Of a stretch of 32,783 bases of DNA, positions 7,454 through 15,951 are shown piece after piece (within the stretch, counting starts at the first letter, position 1; every line of letters starts with the position of its first letter). Location: the NCBI GenBank assembly GCA_945916235.1, contig CAMEGQ010000021.1:1-32783 (forward strand). The letters run 5' to 3'. The notes beneath the pieces were generated by a model, which ran no database searches, was not told the DNA's origin, and saw only the letters and a program-made list of their open reading frames with translations. Origin of the DNA: an uncultured Porphyromonadaceae bacterium (GTDB lineage Bacteria; Bacteroidota; Bacteroidia; Bacteroidales; Muribaculaceae). The translations under genes and the position numbers were made by a program.

Positions 7454-9251
7454 CGTTAATCTGTCTGTTGAAGATTTTTATCAGATGCTGATTGACGCGC
7501 ATGGTCTTGCAGACGGTGCGCACCGTGAGCTGGAAGGGATACATATTCACCGCATCTATCACGTCCTTCCGTCGCGAATTGGCCAGATAGTCGACCACGG
7601 CATTGAGCGTAGCCTGTACCGAATCGCGCAGCGGGAACCGGCGGAAGAAGTAGTAGATACGCTGGGGCAAACGCCTGTCGTGGAATGCCGCCTGAAGCTG
7701 TTCGCATTCGTATTGCAGATTTTCCACCATGGCCAGGGCCGTGGCGGGCTCCACTTCCTGCATCGTGAACTCTTTCACTTCAAGCTCGCGGTGCATGCGC
7801 CCCGTGAGCCGGCGGAAGCGGTTCTTTAACGCATCAACGTCGAACACTGCCGAATCGTTCATCGCCTTATACGTAAAGAAGATGCCAAGCGGAAGCAGCA
7901 CGGCCGAGCTCAGCCAGATACCCATCCACACCTCTACCTTGCCGTCGCGGGCCATCTTGTAGCCCGAGTTGTCGATGATGTAGTAGACGATGAACAGAAG
8001 CACCGAGATTACCAGCGGCGTGCCCAGTCCGCCCTTGCGGATGATGGCGCCGAGCGGAGCGCCGATGAAGAAGAAGATGATGCATGCAAACGAAAGAGTG
8101 AACTTCTTCTGCTTCTCTATCTCGTGGCGGCGTATCGTCTCGCGGTCGGCCTCCATCGAATAGCTGCGGAACTCAAATTCCTGCTTCGTACGCTGGGCGT
8201 GGCTGATGGCCTGAGTGAAATAGCTCTGCACCATCGAGGGGCGGTCGTGGTAGAACAGCGAATCCAGATCGATAGGCTTGGCAAGCTTCACGTCGTGCAC
8301 GCGCTCCTGATGGGAGCCTTTGTCATCATAGACGCGGCGGACCATCGGCACTCCTACGTAGGTGCGTCCCTGAAGCTCGGTGGCATAGTCAGCGCCAATG
8401 GAGTCGACACGCTTGGTCACAGAGTCGATGGTGGCCTGCAGCTGGGCGATATTCTTACCCACATACTGATTGCGCATGCCGCTTTCGTCCATGCGGTTGA
8501 AGTTGGCATCGAATTTCAGCAGTATCTCCTTCAGGTCGAATGTCTCACGGCGGTAAGGCGAGTTGGCAGATGTTGCCGCTCCGCTCTGGCGCAGATTCTC
8601 AAACTGCTCGCCGGAATGAAGCTGCAGGAACAGATGCTCTTTGTCATCGGCAAGCTTCAGATGGCCGGAATCGGCCAGAATGATGCGGGCGTTGTCAAAT
8701 CCTCGGCTCACATCGTAGATCATCATGTCGTAGAGCGTACCGGTCTCGCGGTTCTTCTCCTGCACGTAGAAGTTGTAGCCCGGAATCTGGTCGTAGAATA
8801 CCCCTTCGGGTATCTCCAGCTCGGGCGACTTCTGACGCACGGAAAACAGCAGCGTATACATCTTGGCCTGCGCCACCGGCAGCACATAGTTCTGGAAGAA
8901 GAACGCTCCCACAGCCAGCAGGAAGATGAATATGATGAGCGGACGCATCACCTTCATCAGCGACAGGCCCGACGCCTTCATGGCCGTCAGCTCAAAGCGC
9001 TCGCCAAGATTGCCGAACACCATCAGCGACGCCAGCAGAATCGACAGCGGCAACGCTGTGGGCACCATCGTCAGAGCTGCGTAGAAGAAGAGCTCGCCTA
9101 TCACATGGATTTCAAGCCCCTTGCCCACCAGCTCGTCGATATAGCGCCAGAGGAACTGCATCAGCACGATAAACAGACAGATGAGAAACGTCATCAGCAG
9201 CAACGGCAGAAAACTCCGCAGCATAAACCGATACAAGCGCTTCACAATCAT
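7428..9251 (-). CDS. LptF/LptG (YjgP/YjgQ) family permease
   Basis: This 607-residue inner-membrane protein is a transmembrane partner of the LptB ATPase that extracts lipopolysaccharide and passes it to the periplasmic bridge. Three N-terminal helices (about 10-35, 50-80, 100-122) contain the family region [20 protein letters not shown] and the [12 protein letters not shown] coupling segment. A periplasmic beta-jellyroll follows (about 125-385), then three C-terminal helices (about 390-460, motif [18 protein letters not shown]). About 145 residues (462-607) extend beyond the last helix, which Proteobacterial LptF/G (about 360 residues) lack; this part is charged and probably cytoplasmic. LptF and LptG cannot be told apart here. 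The gene has its own -7 element (9315-9322) and overlaps ribBA by 26 bp. Confidence 0.9.
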   Translation of the reverse strand: MIVKRLYRFMLRSFLPLLLMTFLICLFIVLMQFLWRYIDELVGKGLEIHVIGELFFYAALTMVPTALPLSILLASLMVFGNLGERFELTAMKASGLSLMKVMRPLIIFIFLLAVGAFFFQNYVLPVAQAKMYTLLFSVRQKSPELEIPEGVFYDQIPGYNFYVQEKNRETGTLYDMMIYDVSRGFDNARIILADSGHLKLADDKEHLFLQLHSGEQFENLRQSGAATSANSPYRRETFDLKEILLKFDANFNRMDESGMRNQYVGKNIAQLQATIDSVTKRVDSIGADYATELQGRTYVGVPMVRRVYDDKGSHQERVHDVKLAKPIDLDSLFYHDRPSMVQSYFTQAISHAQRTKQEFEFRSYSMEADRETIRRHEIEKQKKFTLSFACIIFFFIGAPLGAIIRKGGLGTPLVISVLLFIVYYIIDNSGYKMARDGKVEVWMGIWLSSAVLLPLGIFFTYKAMNDSAVFDVDALKNRFRRLTGRMHRELEVKEFTMQEVEPATALAMVENLQYECEQLQAAFHDRRLPQRIYYFFRRFPLRDSVQATLNAVVDYLANSRRKDVIDAVNMYPFQLTVRTVCKTMRVNQHLIKIFNRQINDESNLRKE

Positions 9252-9314
9252 CCGTTTATCTTTATTAATTAATCTCTATATCGCGTCGGACCTCAATCGG
9301 GTCCGAACCGTGTG

Positions 9315-9322
9315 CAAAGTTA
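9315..9322 (-). promoter_or_regulatory. -7 element of the lptF/G-ribBA promoter
   Basis: On the minus strand TAACTTTG matches TAnnTTTG fully and lies directly after the T-tract of the preceding terminator. No TTTG is seen at the usual -33 distance. The expected start near 9308 gives a leader of about 57 nt. Confidence 0.5.
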
Positions 9323-9369
9323 CAAAAAAAATATGAAATGCGGCCCTCCTTTGCAGGCTGGCCGCATTT
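9322..9369 (-). terminator. Rho-independent terminator of the three-lipoprotein operon
   Basis: The perfect 10-bp stem AAATGCGGCC (9336-9345) / GGCCGCATTT (9360-9369) is followed on the minus strand by CATATTTTTTTTG. It ends the operon about 60 bp after the last stop codon. Confidence 0.88.
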
Positions 9370-9428
9370 CCGATCTTTCTTTAAGCGATTATTAGAGCCG
9401 GACCGACAATATATGTTAACGGCTCTTA

Positions 9429-11702
9429 TCAGTAGACGAGCTTCAGATCGTCGACATACATCACGGATGGTCCGCCGGCGAAGTAGTCGCCGCCTTTCGA
9501 AGCCGACATAGTCACGATGATGTTCACAGCCTTGGTGTCGGTGCGTTTGTAGTCAAGCGGAATCTCGAACTCTACCAGATTTTCACCTGCGGTAGCGCCT
9601 TCGAACACCTTCTCTCCGTAAGCAATGACGTTAGAGCCATTCTTATCGAAATAAACGCCTTCTTTGGTCTTGACGATGCAAGGCCACTTCTCGTCGTTGA
9701 ACGACGACATAGTTCCGTCGACGATAGCGATGTAGATGATGCCCTTGTCAGGCTCTCCCTTGACGATGTCAGGAGCGCCCGTAGCGGTGTATGCCACCGT
9801 ACCCGGGGTGTAGTGAATCCATCCCTTCAGGGCTTTCGGGCGCGAGGTGAACGGACGGCCCCAGCCTAACACTCCGTTGGTACCTTCAGTGAGGAGGTAT
9901 TTGCCGACGAAGGCATTGCCTGCGGCAAACTTGCCGATAGAACCGATGCCGACAAACTGGCTCTCCATCTTCAGCGAATACGTTCCGTCGTGAACCTTAT
10001 CGGTGGCCGGGAGGGTCACATTCTTGTTCATCGACGATGAGCCCTGGTTACCGCAGTCCCAGAACATATCCGAGGCTGATTTGCAGATGAGATAGTATTT
10101 GTTGGAAGTGGTATCCCAGTCTTCAAACGAAGCGTTCTTCAGCTGATCTGCCGGCTCTGTAGTGAAGGTCTCGGCATTGGCGGGCTCGAAGCCGTCGCAT
10201 ACAGCCATATACTCGTAGGTTGTGCCCGGGGTCAGCCCGTCGACTACCGCCGTATAGGTGTCGCCGACGTTGGCGCGATGCGGAGCGCGCCTGCGCGAGC
10301 CGGCTGCGCTGGAAGCGTTGACGCTCTGCCATTCCGAAGAGCCCTGCGGACGATATTTGAAGCCGAGATTGGTGGCGTCGGCCTTCATCACGCGTCCGGT
10401 GAGAGTGACATGGTCTGACCAGGTGGTGGCGGCCGACGGCGAGATGGCCACGGTCGTAACCACAGCGTCGGTCAGAATCATGTTGAGCTTGCCGACGCCC
10501 ACCTTACCGTTGGCGTCAGTTACCGTTACGGTCATTGTATGGCTACCTTCGCCAAACACTTTCATGAACTCTTCGCCTAGAGTAATCTTCATCTCCTCAA
10601 ATCCGGGATTCTCCTCCTCTCCGGTATGCTGCACGAGCTGATACTTGAAGCCTTTGGCCTGAAGCTGAGACAGAATGTTCTGGTTCATGCCGAGAATCTC
10701 GAAGGCAGTGCCGCCGATGCCGAGATCGTCGAAGGCCGGGCAGGCTAGCTCTACCGACTTAATTGCCGATGTGGCCTGAATCCAGAGTTTCTTCTCAGTC
10801 AGTGTGCCGGGTTCGCCCACCAGCGGTTCGCTCATGTCGAATCCGATACCGCTGATGGCAGGTGCGGAATTGATGGTGATTACATCAGCCACCTCAATCT
10901 CGGTCTCGTCGATCTCGATTTTGAACAGGGCGCCGCCGAATTCCTCCTCGTTGCCGCCGTTCTGCTTTACGCGGATAGTGTATTTATAGCCTGGCTTGGC
11001 ATTTTCGATCACACCCTCCTTGGTCACGGTCGTACCGTCGACAAGCTGCTTACCGGTGAAGGTATATTTCAGGTTCTTGTCGAATGTCGGCATCATGAAG
11101 TAGCCGGGAGTGGCTTCTTTGTCGCCGCTACCGGCTTCATCAGCCGTGTAGGTCAGCGAACCGGCCTTGTGGCCTACCGTCACGGTATAGTCGCTGAGCA
11201 TGGTGGGAATGTTGTCGTCGTATTTCACATCGACCACCACATTGGCGATCTTGCACTCCAGATTGAGCTGGATAGTGCTTCCGCCGGCGATGGTGAAGGG
11301 TACGCGGGCCTTGAAATGCTTATGCTCGAACGAGGCCGGCACGGAGTCGCCTGTCCAGGCTTCTGCCACATAGTTGTCGGCAGCCAGCCAGATACCTTCG
11401 GCGGGCACCTGACTGAAGCCGTTGTACTTGCGTACCGCACCCTTAGAGTTGGATATCCAGATGGTGGTGGCGGCGGCCAGCTCATCGTTGGTCTGGGCTA
11501 CGCGCTGATGCGCTTTGCGAGCCTTCTTTGAGCCTGTGCCGGCTTCTGTCACATCTGCCTTTACATCATTGAGAATCGAGGGCACAAGGAGCACACGCCC
11601 CTCGCTTTCCGTCGAGTCGTAGTTTATATCGTCGCTGCATCCACTGAATGAAAACAGTGCCGTGATGGCAGCCAACGCAAAAATGGACTTGTTCATTTTC
11701 AT
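9429..11702 (-). CDS. DUF4493/PCMD-type surface lipoprotein, third gene of the operon
   Basis: This 757-residue predicted surface lipoprotein has no known function. The signal peptide ends at S-G-C22, and the acidic S-D-D after the Cys resembles the Bacteroidetes lipoprotein export signal for the outer leaflet. Residues about 35-250 resemble DUF4493 (GRVLLVPSILNDV, then the core FKARVPFTI and KIANVVVDVKYDD). Residues about 290-415 form a middle domain shared with its two neighbours, ending in HTMTVTVTDANGKVG. Residues about 420-518 look like a fibronectin-type domain (VDGLTPGTTYEYMAV) with an Arg-rich loop GSRRRAPHR. Residues about 521-757 resemble the PCMD putative carbohydrate-metabolism domain: a NASFEDW start, TSRPKALKGWIHY in the middle and YVDDLKLVY at the end. 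It lies 14 bp after the second gene and is followed by the operon terminator. MNKSIF at residue 3 is an alternative start. A role in glycan binding or as an appendage subunit is inference only. Confidence 0.82.
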   Translation of the reverse strand: MKMNKSIFALAAITALFSFSGCSDDINYDSTESEGRVLLVPSILNDVKADVTEAGTGSKKARKAHQRVAQTNDELAAATTIWISNSKGAVRKYNGFSQVPAEGIWLAADNYVAEAWTGDSVPASFEHKHFKARVPFTIAGGSTIQLNLECKIANVVVDVKYDDNIPTMLSDYTVTVGHKAGSLTYTADEAGSGDKEATPGYFMMPTFDKNLKYTFTGKQLVDGTTVTKEGVIENAKPGYKYTIRVKQNGGNEEEFGGALFKIEIDETEIEVADVITINSAPAISGIGFDMSEPLVGEPGTLTEKKLWIQATSAIKSVELACPAFDDLGIGGTAFEILGMNQNILSQLQAKGFKYQLVQHTGEEENPGFEEMKITLGEEFMKVFGEGSHTMTVTVTDANGKVGVGKLNMILTDAVVTTVAISPSAATTWSDHVTLTGRVMKADATNLGFKYRPQGSSEWQSVNASSAAGSRRRAPHRANVGDTYTAVVDGLTPGTTYEYMAVCDGFEPANAETFTTEPADQLKNASFEDWDTTSNKYYLICKSASDMFWDCGNQGSSSMNKNVTLPATDKVHDGTYSLKMESQFVGIGSIGKFAAGNAFVGKYLLTEGTNGVLGWGRPFTSRPKALKGWIHYTPGTVAYTATGAPDIVKGEPDKGIIYIAIVDGTMSSFNDEKWPCIVKTKEGVYFDKNGSNVIAYGEKVFEGATAGENLVEFEIPLDYKRTDTKAVNIIVTMSASKGGDYFAGGPSVMYVDDLKLVY

Positions 11703-11716
11703 TTACGTGTGATTGC

Positions 11717-13054
11717 TTACGATCTAAATTTCAGTACCAGGGTCTTGGTAGCGTCTTTTTGGTCAATGACCGTCACGATAAACTTATGTTCGGCCGCACC
11801 GTATATACCCATCAGCTGGCAGAACTGGGTGATGTCGAAGTTGAGCACCGTGGCTCCTATCACATCGGCTCCGGTCTTGAATCCGAGGCTTTCGAGACCT
11901 TCCCTGTATTCTCCGGGCTCGGCCAGATCGAACGAAGAGGTCAGCCCCACTTCTGCGAGCACTTCTTCGGTCAGCGTCTGCGAATCAATCTGCACTTTCA
12001 CATTCTTGAAGCCGTCGTCGGCCTTGAGCACCACAATTGCATCCTGAATGTCCGGGCCGAACTCTGAGCTGTTATTCCATCCCTCCAGATCGAGGGTCTC
12101 GGAGCTGAAGCTGATGGTTTCCACCGGCGGAACGTCGGGGTCGTCGGGCTTGGAGGGGTCGTCACCTTCCTGGTTGGGACGGTCGTCGGAGCTCATATTG
12201 TCTTCGGTGTTGGTCACCTTGCCGTCGACGTTCACCGTCACTGTGGAGCAGTTGACGTGGATGCCCTGGCCTATAGTCACTTGGCCGCTCTCTCCTTCGG
12301 GCAGGTTGCCGTTGCCGTTATAGGTGAATGACACCTTGCGGTGCTGGCCGGCCTCAACGCCCGTCAGAGCGTGGGTGAATTCCTCCTTGGTGCCGTTGAC
12401 CGTACCGGTGAATTTCACCTCCATGGTCGACAGCCCTTCCACGGCTGCGAAATATCCGCTGCGGGTCTCTGCGGCGGTGTATTCGAGCGAATTGCCGGGA
12501 GTGGAAGTCACAGTCACCAGGAAATCGGCGCCGCCGTTGGAGGCGCGGAGCAGCTTGTCGCTGAACGTTACGCTCACGCGGATGTTGCCGAGCTTACATA
12601 CGATGGGGTCCACATCGGTGATGTCGCCGTCGGTAATCTGGAAGCTCTGCGAGCCTACATAGTAAGGTTTGTCCCATTCGGCTGCTTCCACCTTGTGGGA
12701 GCGCACCCGGACGGTGTATGTTCCTACCTTGAATACGGGCATCGAAGGCATCGTGGAGTAGGTCCAGCTTGCCTCGGTGTCGCCGTTGGACTTCACCACA
12801 TCCACCAGATAGTTCGACAGGTCGATGGTGGAGGGTGCTTTGCGCGGTGCGGCTGCGTCGGTGACGCTGCCCGAGAAGGGCGAATCCTTATCGTCGGTCA
12901 CACCGTTGACAGTGGGGAGAATCGATGAGGTGTTGAGCTTGCCCTCACCGTCGCCACCTTCCAGGTCGGCGTTCCAGTTGTCGGAACAAGCCGAAAGGCC
13001 CGTCGCAACGATTCCGGCCAGGGTGATATATTTTATAATACCTTTGGTTTTCAT
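11717..13054 (-). CDS. DUF4493-type surface lipoprotein without PCMD domain, second gene of the operon
   Basis: This 445-residue predicted lipoprotein has a signal peptide ending in L-S-A-C23, followed by S-D-N and an acidic Gly-rich linker. Residues about 35-255 match the DUF4493 pattern of its neighbours: GEGKLN, a KAPS segment, KVGTYTVRVRS, WDKPYYVGSQSF and LGNIRVSVTF. Compare the first gene's PVGAYELAVSY and FDKPYYYGTTQF. An acidic, Pro-rich linker (PDDPDVPP) leads to a C-terminal domain (about 325-445) corresponding to the middle domain of the other two, ending EHKFIVTVIDQ. The protein stops there, with no fibronectin-like or PCMD domain. The stop precedes the next gene by 14 bp and there is no leftover reading frame, so this looks like a genuine short paralogue and not a frameshift product. 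Function unknown. Confidence 0.8.
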   Translation of the reverse strand: MKTKGIIKYITLAGIVATGLSACSDNWNADLEGGDGEGKLNTSSILPTVNGVTDDKDSPFSGSVTDAAAPRKAPSTIDLSNYLVDVVKSNGDTEASWTYSTMPSMPVFKVGTYTVRVRSHKVEAAEWDKPYYVGSQSFQITDGDITDVDPIVCKLGNIRVSVTFSDKLLRASNGGADFLVTVTSTPGNSLEYTAAETRSGYFAAVEGLSTMEVKFTGTVNGTKEEFTHALTGVEAGQHRKVSFTYNGNGNLPEGESGQVTIGQGIHVNCSTVTVNVDGKVTNTEDNMSSDDRPNQEGDDPSKPDDPDVPPVETISFSSETLDLEGWNNSSEFGPDIQDAIVVLKADDGFKNVKVQIDSQTLTEEVLAEVGLTSSFDLAEPGEYREGLESLGFKTGADVIGATVLNFDITQFCQLMGIYGAAEHKFIVTVIDQKDATKTLVLKFRS

Positions 13055-13081
13055 TTCTGTTTACTTTGGCTTGTGTGAGGA

Positions 13082-15595
13082 TTAATACTCAAGTGTGACA
13101 TCGTCGATATACAGCTGTGAGCCCATGAATGTGCCGTTGGAGAGATTGGCGAAGCCCGGGCCTGAGAAGTTGCTGTCGGTGCGTTTCACGTATTCCATGC
13201 TGTTGGTCGACTGGAAGCGTACGTAGAGCGTGGCGCCCTTGGCCGAGGCAGCGGTGTAAGTAAGCGGAATCTGCTTGAAAGTATACGTCTTGGTAGCGTC
13301 GAGGTTCATAGTGCCTTGAGCCACGATATTGCCTGCAGCGTCTTTTACCCAGATTTCAGCAAAGCCCTTGTCGGCCGAGTTCTTGGGTTCATAGCGATAC
13401 CAGAAGCCGAGAGCCGACGGACGGCTTGCAAAGCTGATGCCGAGGTTGAGGTCGTCGGTGGTGACAGGACCCGTCGAGGTATTGTTGGTCTTGTTGTCAT
13501 CGCTTCCATAGCCGGCGGGGCGTGTCGAGCGCGAGGAGCCCAGATGCAGCAAGCCTGCGTCGGTGTATTTGCAGGCGCCTGATGTACCCTTTGATCCGGT
13601 GGCTGTATTGCCGCTGCCCCATCCGACGGTGCGTATCAGGGCTGCAGTACCCGAGTGTGAGGTCGAGGAGGAGATGGTGCCCGAGATACGGCAGTAAGCA
13701 TAGTCGCTGCCCTGGCTGGTGGTCAGGGGGTTGTTCGTACCCCAAACCGACGCGGATTCCGATACGCCGGGGTACATGCGCTTCCAGTTGCTTCCGCTTG
13801 CTGATGTGCTCCATGTCTCCATGTCGCCGTTGGGGATGGCGGTGGCAGTCTCAGTGGTGAACGATTTGGGCTCACACAGGCGTCCGCCGACTTTGGCGCG
13901 CACATAGTAGGTGGTGGCGGGCTTCAGCCCTGTCAGCGAGAAGATGGTGCCTTCGTGGGTGGCGTTCACCTTCGCAAACTTAATATTGTCGGTGGAAAGC
14001 TCGACCTCGGCTGCGTCGGCATCGACTGTTGCGTCGGTGCCGTCCTGATGGCTCAGCCCTACATAAGCGTGAGTTGCGTAAGCGTAGTTAGCCGGGGTCT
14101 CAACCTGATGATTAGGTACTGAGCGCGTTACCGTCAGGGGCTCTGTGGTCTTGCTGCCGGCGAGTACGCGGATGGCCACTGTGCCCGATTCGGCTGTCTT
14201 CACCGTCACATTGTATGTGTCTTCTGCGTCGCTGACGGGCTCTAAGGCTGTCACCTCGGCTTTCTCCCAGATTCCCAGCGAGTTCTTGACCTGAACGGTC
14301 ACTGCGTCGGCGCTTCCGCCATTGTAGACCATACGGAAGCTGTAGGAGGTCTCGCCGTCGTAGATTTTCTGGTCGGAGCTGATGGAGAGCAGCAGTTCTT
14401 TCACATTAACCGTGAAGGTCACGGGGTCGCTGACCTTGGAGTATTTGTCGGTCACGACCAGAGTGAAGGTGGAGCTGTTGTCGCCGCCGTCGGTATATTT
14501 CAGATTCTTGATCAGGTCGGTGAACTCTACCATAGCCATCTTCGACCCTGCGGCCTCGAAGCCGTTACGCTCTAGCCCGAGGGTGTTCAGCAGTGCGAGC
14601 TCAGTGGGGTCGCCGGTGGTGAGGTTCACCGTGCCGGGCCAGCCTTGCGTGTTGAGCCATGCCGAGCTGGTGGTCAGGATGCCGTGTGAGAGCGCTCCCT
14701 TGGCCTGAGCGACGATGCGCACGGGCTGCGCGGGCGCCGAACCTTCGACCACGGTCAGAGGTTCACCCTGAGTGAATCCCGAAGCTTTCAGCGTGGGTGC
14801 GGGAGCATTGAGCACCTCGTCGGAGAGGTCAAGCTCTACTGTCTCGTTGACCAGGTCAGAGTCGAAGGTGATGGTCAGCACGGCGTCGCCCACTTCTTTG
14901 GCTACGTCGACTGTGACGATATAGTGATGGCGGGCTTCGGCTCTGAACGAGGCGGCGCTCAGTCGGGCGCTCACGCCGTTGGGCTTAACCACGCTGCAGA
15001 ACACTTCCACATTGCCCGGCTCTACATAGGCCGCTTCGCTGGCGTCGTTGTCGTAGGTCAGGGTGTTGCCCTGCGAGGTCAGGATCTCGGTGGTGTATGA
15101 GCGGAAATAGTTGAGGAAGGCCTCGGTATAGACCATCGACACCATCGAGTTGGCAAGTGTTGCCTCCACGCTCACGGGAGTCACCTCGTTTTCGCGAACG
15201 CCAAACTGGGTTGTGCCGTAATAGTATGGTTTGTCAAAACCTTCTTCGCCTCTCGTACCATAGGAGACGGCCAGTTCGTATGCCCCTACCGGGAAGCGTT
15301 CCTTAGTTTCGTCGAAGAGCGACAGCGTCTCCCACGTCTTTTCGTATACGCCGTTGGTCGAACTGATGGTCATTCTCAATTGCGATGCGTCGACTTCCCG
15401 CCCGTTGGTAGCCACCTTGGCAGGCGCCTTATGGCTGCCGGCCTTGGCGGGCGCAGCCACGTCGTCGTTGAGCGCGATGTCGAGCACTACAGTCCCCTCT
15501 CCGCTGCCGGTCGAAGGGTCGAACGTGTCGCTGCAGGCTCCTGCTCCAAGCAGGCCGGCCAACGCAACCGTCCAGATTGTAAACCTCTTAATCAT
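13082..15595 (-). CDS. DUF4493/PCMD-type surface lipoprotein, first gene of the operon
   Basis: This is the largest (837 residues) and first of three related lipoproteins. The signal peptide ends in A-G-A-C21, followed by S-D-T and a Ser/Gly linker. Residues about 32-250 are the clearest DUF4493 match: GEGTVVLDIALNDDV, LRMTISSTNG, FPVGAYELAVSYG, FDKPYYYGTTQF and a long NGVSARLSAASF/HHYIVTVDV strand region. Residues about 280-400 are the middle domain shared with both neighbours (NTLGLERNGFE, then STFTLVVTDKYSKV). Two Ig/fibronectin-like domains follow (about 400-490 and 495-585; LTGLKPATTYYVRAKV). Residues about 588-837 resemble PCMD: NGDMETW with Trp595, FASRPSALGFWYRYEP and the terminal LYIDDVTLEY. 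A 27-bp gap to the next gene and the absence of a terminator indicate one transcript. The ATG at 15595 opens directly into the signal peptide. Function unknown. Confidence 0.83.
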   Translation of the reverse strand: MIKRFTIWTVALAGLLGAGACSDTFDPSTGSGEGTVVLDIALNDDVAAPAKAGSHKAPAKVATNGREVDASQLRMTISSTNGVYEKTWETLSLFDETKERFPVGAYELAVSYGTRGEEGFDKPYYYGTTQFGVRENEVTPVSVEATLANSMVSMVYTEAFLNYFRSYTTEILTSQGNTLTYDNDASEAAYVEPGNVEVFCSVVKPNGVSARLSAASFRAEARHHYIVTVDVAKEVGDAVLTITFDSDLVNETVELDLSDEVLNAPAPTLKASGFTQGEPLTVVEGSAPAQPVRIVAQAKGALSHGILTTSSAWLNTQGWPGTVNLTTGDPTELALLNTLGLERNGFEAAGSKMAMVEFTDLIKNLKYTDGGDNSSTFTLVVTDKYSKVSDPVTFTVNVKELLLSISSDQKIYDGETSYSFRMVYNGGSADAVTVQVKNSLGIWEKAEVTALEPVSDAEDTYNVTVKTAESGTVAIRVLAGSKTTEPLTVTRSVPNHQVETPANYAYATHAYVGLSHQDGTDATVDADAAEVELSTDNIKFAKVNATHEGTIFSLTGLKPATTYYVRAKVGGRLCEPKSFTTETATAIPNGDMETWSTSASGSNWKRMYPGVSESASVWGTNNPLTTSQGSDYAYCRISGTISSSTSHSGTAALIRTVGWGSGNTATGSKGTSGACKYTDAGLLHLGSSRSTRPAGYGSDDNKTNNTSTGPVTTDDLNLGISFASRPSALGFWYRYEPKNSADKGFAEIWVKDAAGNIVAQGTMNLDATKTYTFKQIPLTYTAASAKGATLYVRFQSTNSMEYVKRTDSNFSGPGFANLSNGTFMGSQLYIDDVTLEY

Positions 15596-15706
15596 TGGAT
15601 TGCTAATATAATGATAACTTTATTTTCAGGTGTCAATGTCTTCTGAGTCTGTTCTCAAGCCTTTTTCAACAAATTTTCACTCCTTCGAGTATCGGAAACC
15701 ATGCCT

Positions 15707-15736
15707 GGGGGAAAACCGTCCGCACGGCCTTTCCCC
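15707..15736 (-). promoter_or_regulatory. Stem-loop in the leader of the lipoprotein operon
   Basis: On the minus strand GGGGAAA pairs with TTTCCCC (one bulged T), then CCGT pairs with ACGG around a GCGG loop. No T-tract follows, so it is unlikely to be a terminator of leftward transcription. It lies about midway between the promoter and the first start codon, so an RNA-level role is possible. Confidence 0.4.
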
Positions 15737-15813
15737 TGTTTCGTTGTGTTTTTAAGCCTTAGACTGCTATGCCATTTCTTTTACTGAGCGAATTGCCCAG
15801 TCTATTCAAGATG

Positions 15814-15821
15814 CAAACTTA
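15814..15821 (-). promoter_or_regulatory. -7 element of the three-lipoprotein operon
   Basis: On the minus strand TAAGTTTG matches TAnnTTTG fully. The nearest TTG upstream (15847-15845) is 23 nt away, slightly beyond the usual spacing, so the -33 element is weak. Confidence 0.5.
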
Positions 15822-15951
15822 CGACAATTTTTTTAAACTTCCGCCAATATATCTAAAAAATCTGTTCAAATCTATGTCTTAAAATAAGAAAAATGCGAAA
15901 AAAAACGTCATATATGCCAATTTCTGCCACGGCTTAACCCATCATTCGCCG

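Larger units (their letters stand above)
15596..15951. other. 356-bp intergenic region: leader of the lipoprotein operon
   Basis: No gene is seen here. Read leftward it holds an AT-rich stretch after mltG (15841-15920), a -7 element at 15821-15814, and about 210 nt of putative leader down to the ATG at 15595. The leader has a 7-bp pair TAGACTG/CAGTCTA near its start (about 15758-15805) and a GC-rich hairpin at 15707-15736. No clear terminator for mltG was found in it. Confidence 0.6.

Noticed and set aside
15758-15805. Invertible promoter in front of the lipoprotein operon
   Set aside because: Only a 7-bp inverted pair is present and it does not flank the -7 element; no recombinase gene is nearby. 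It is better read as a leader stem.
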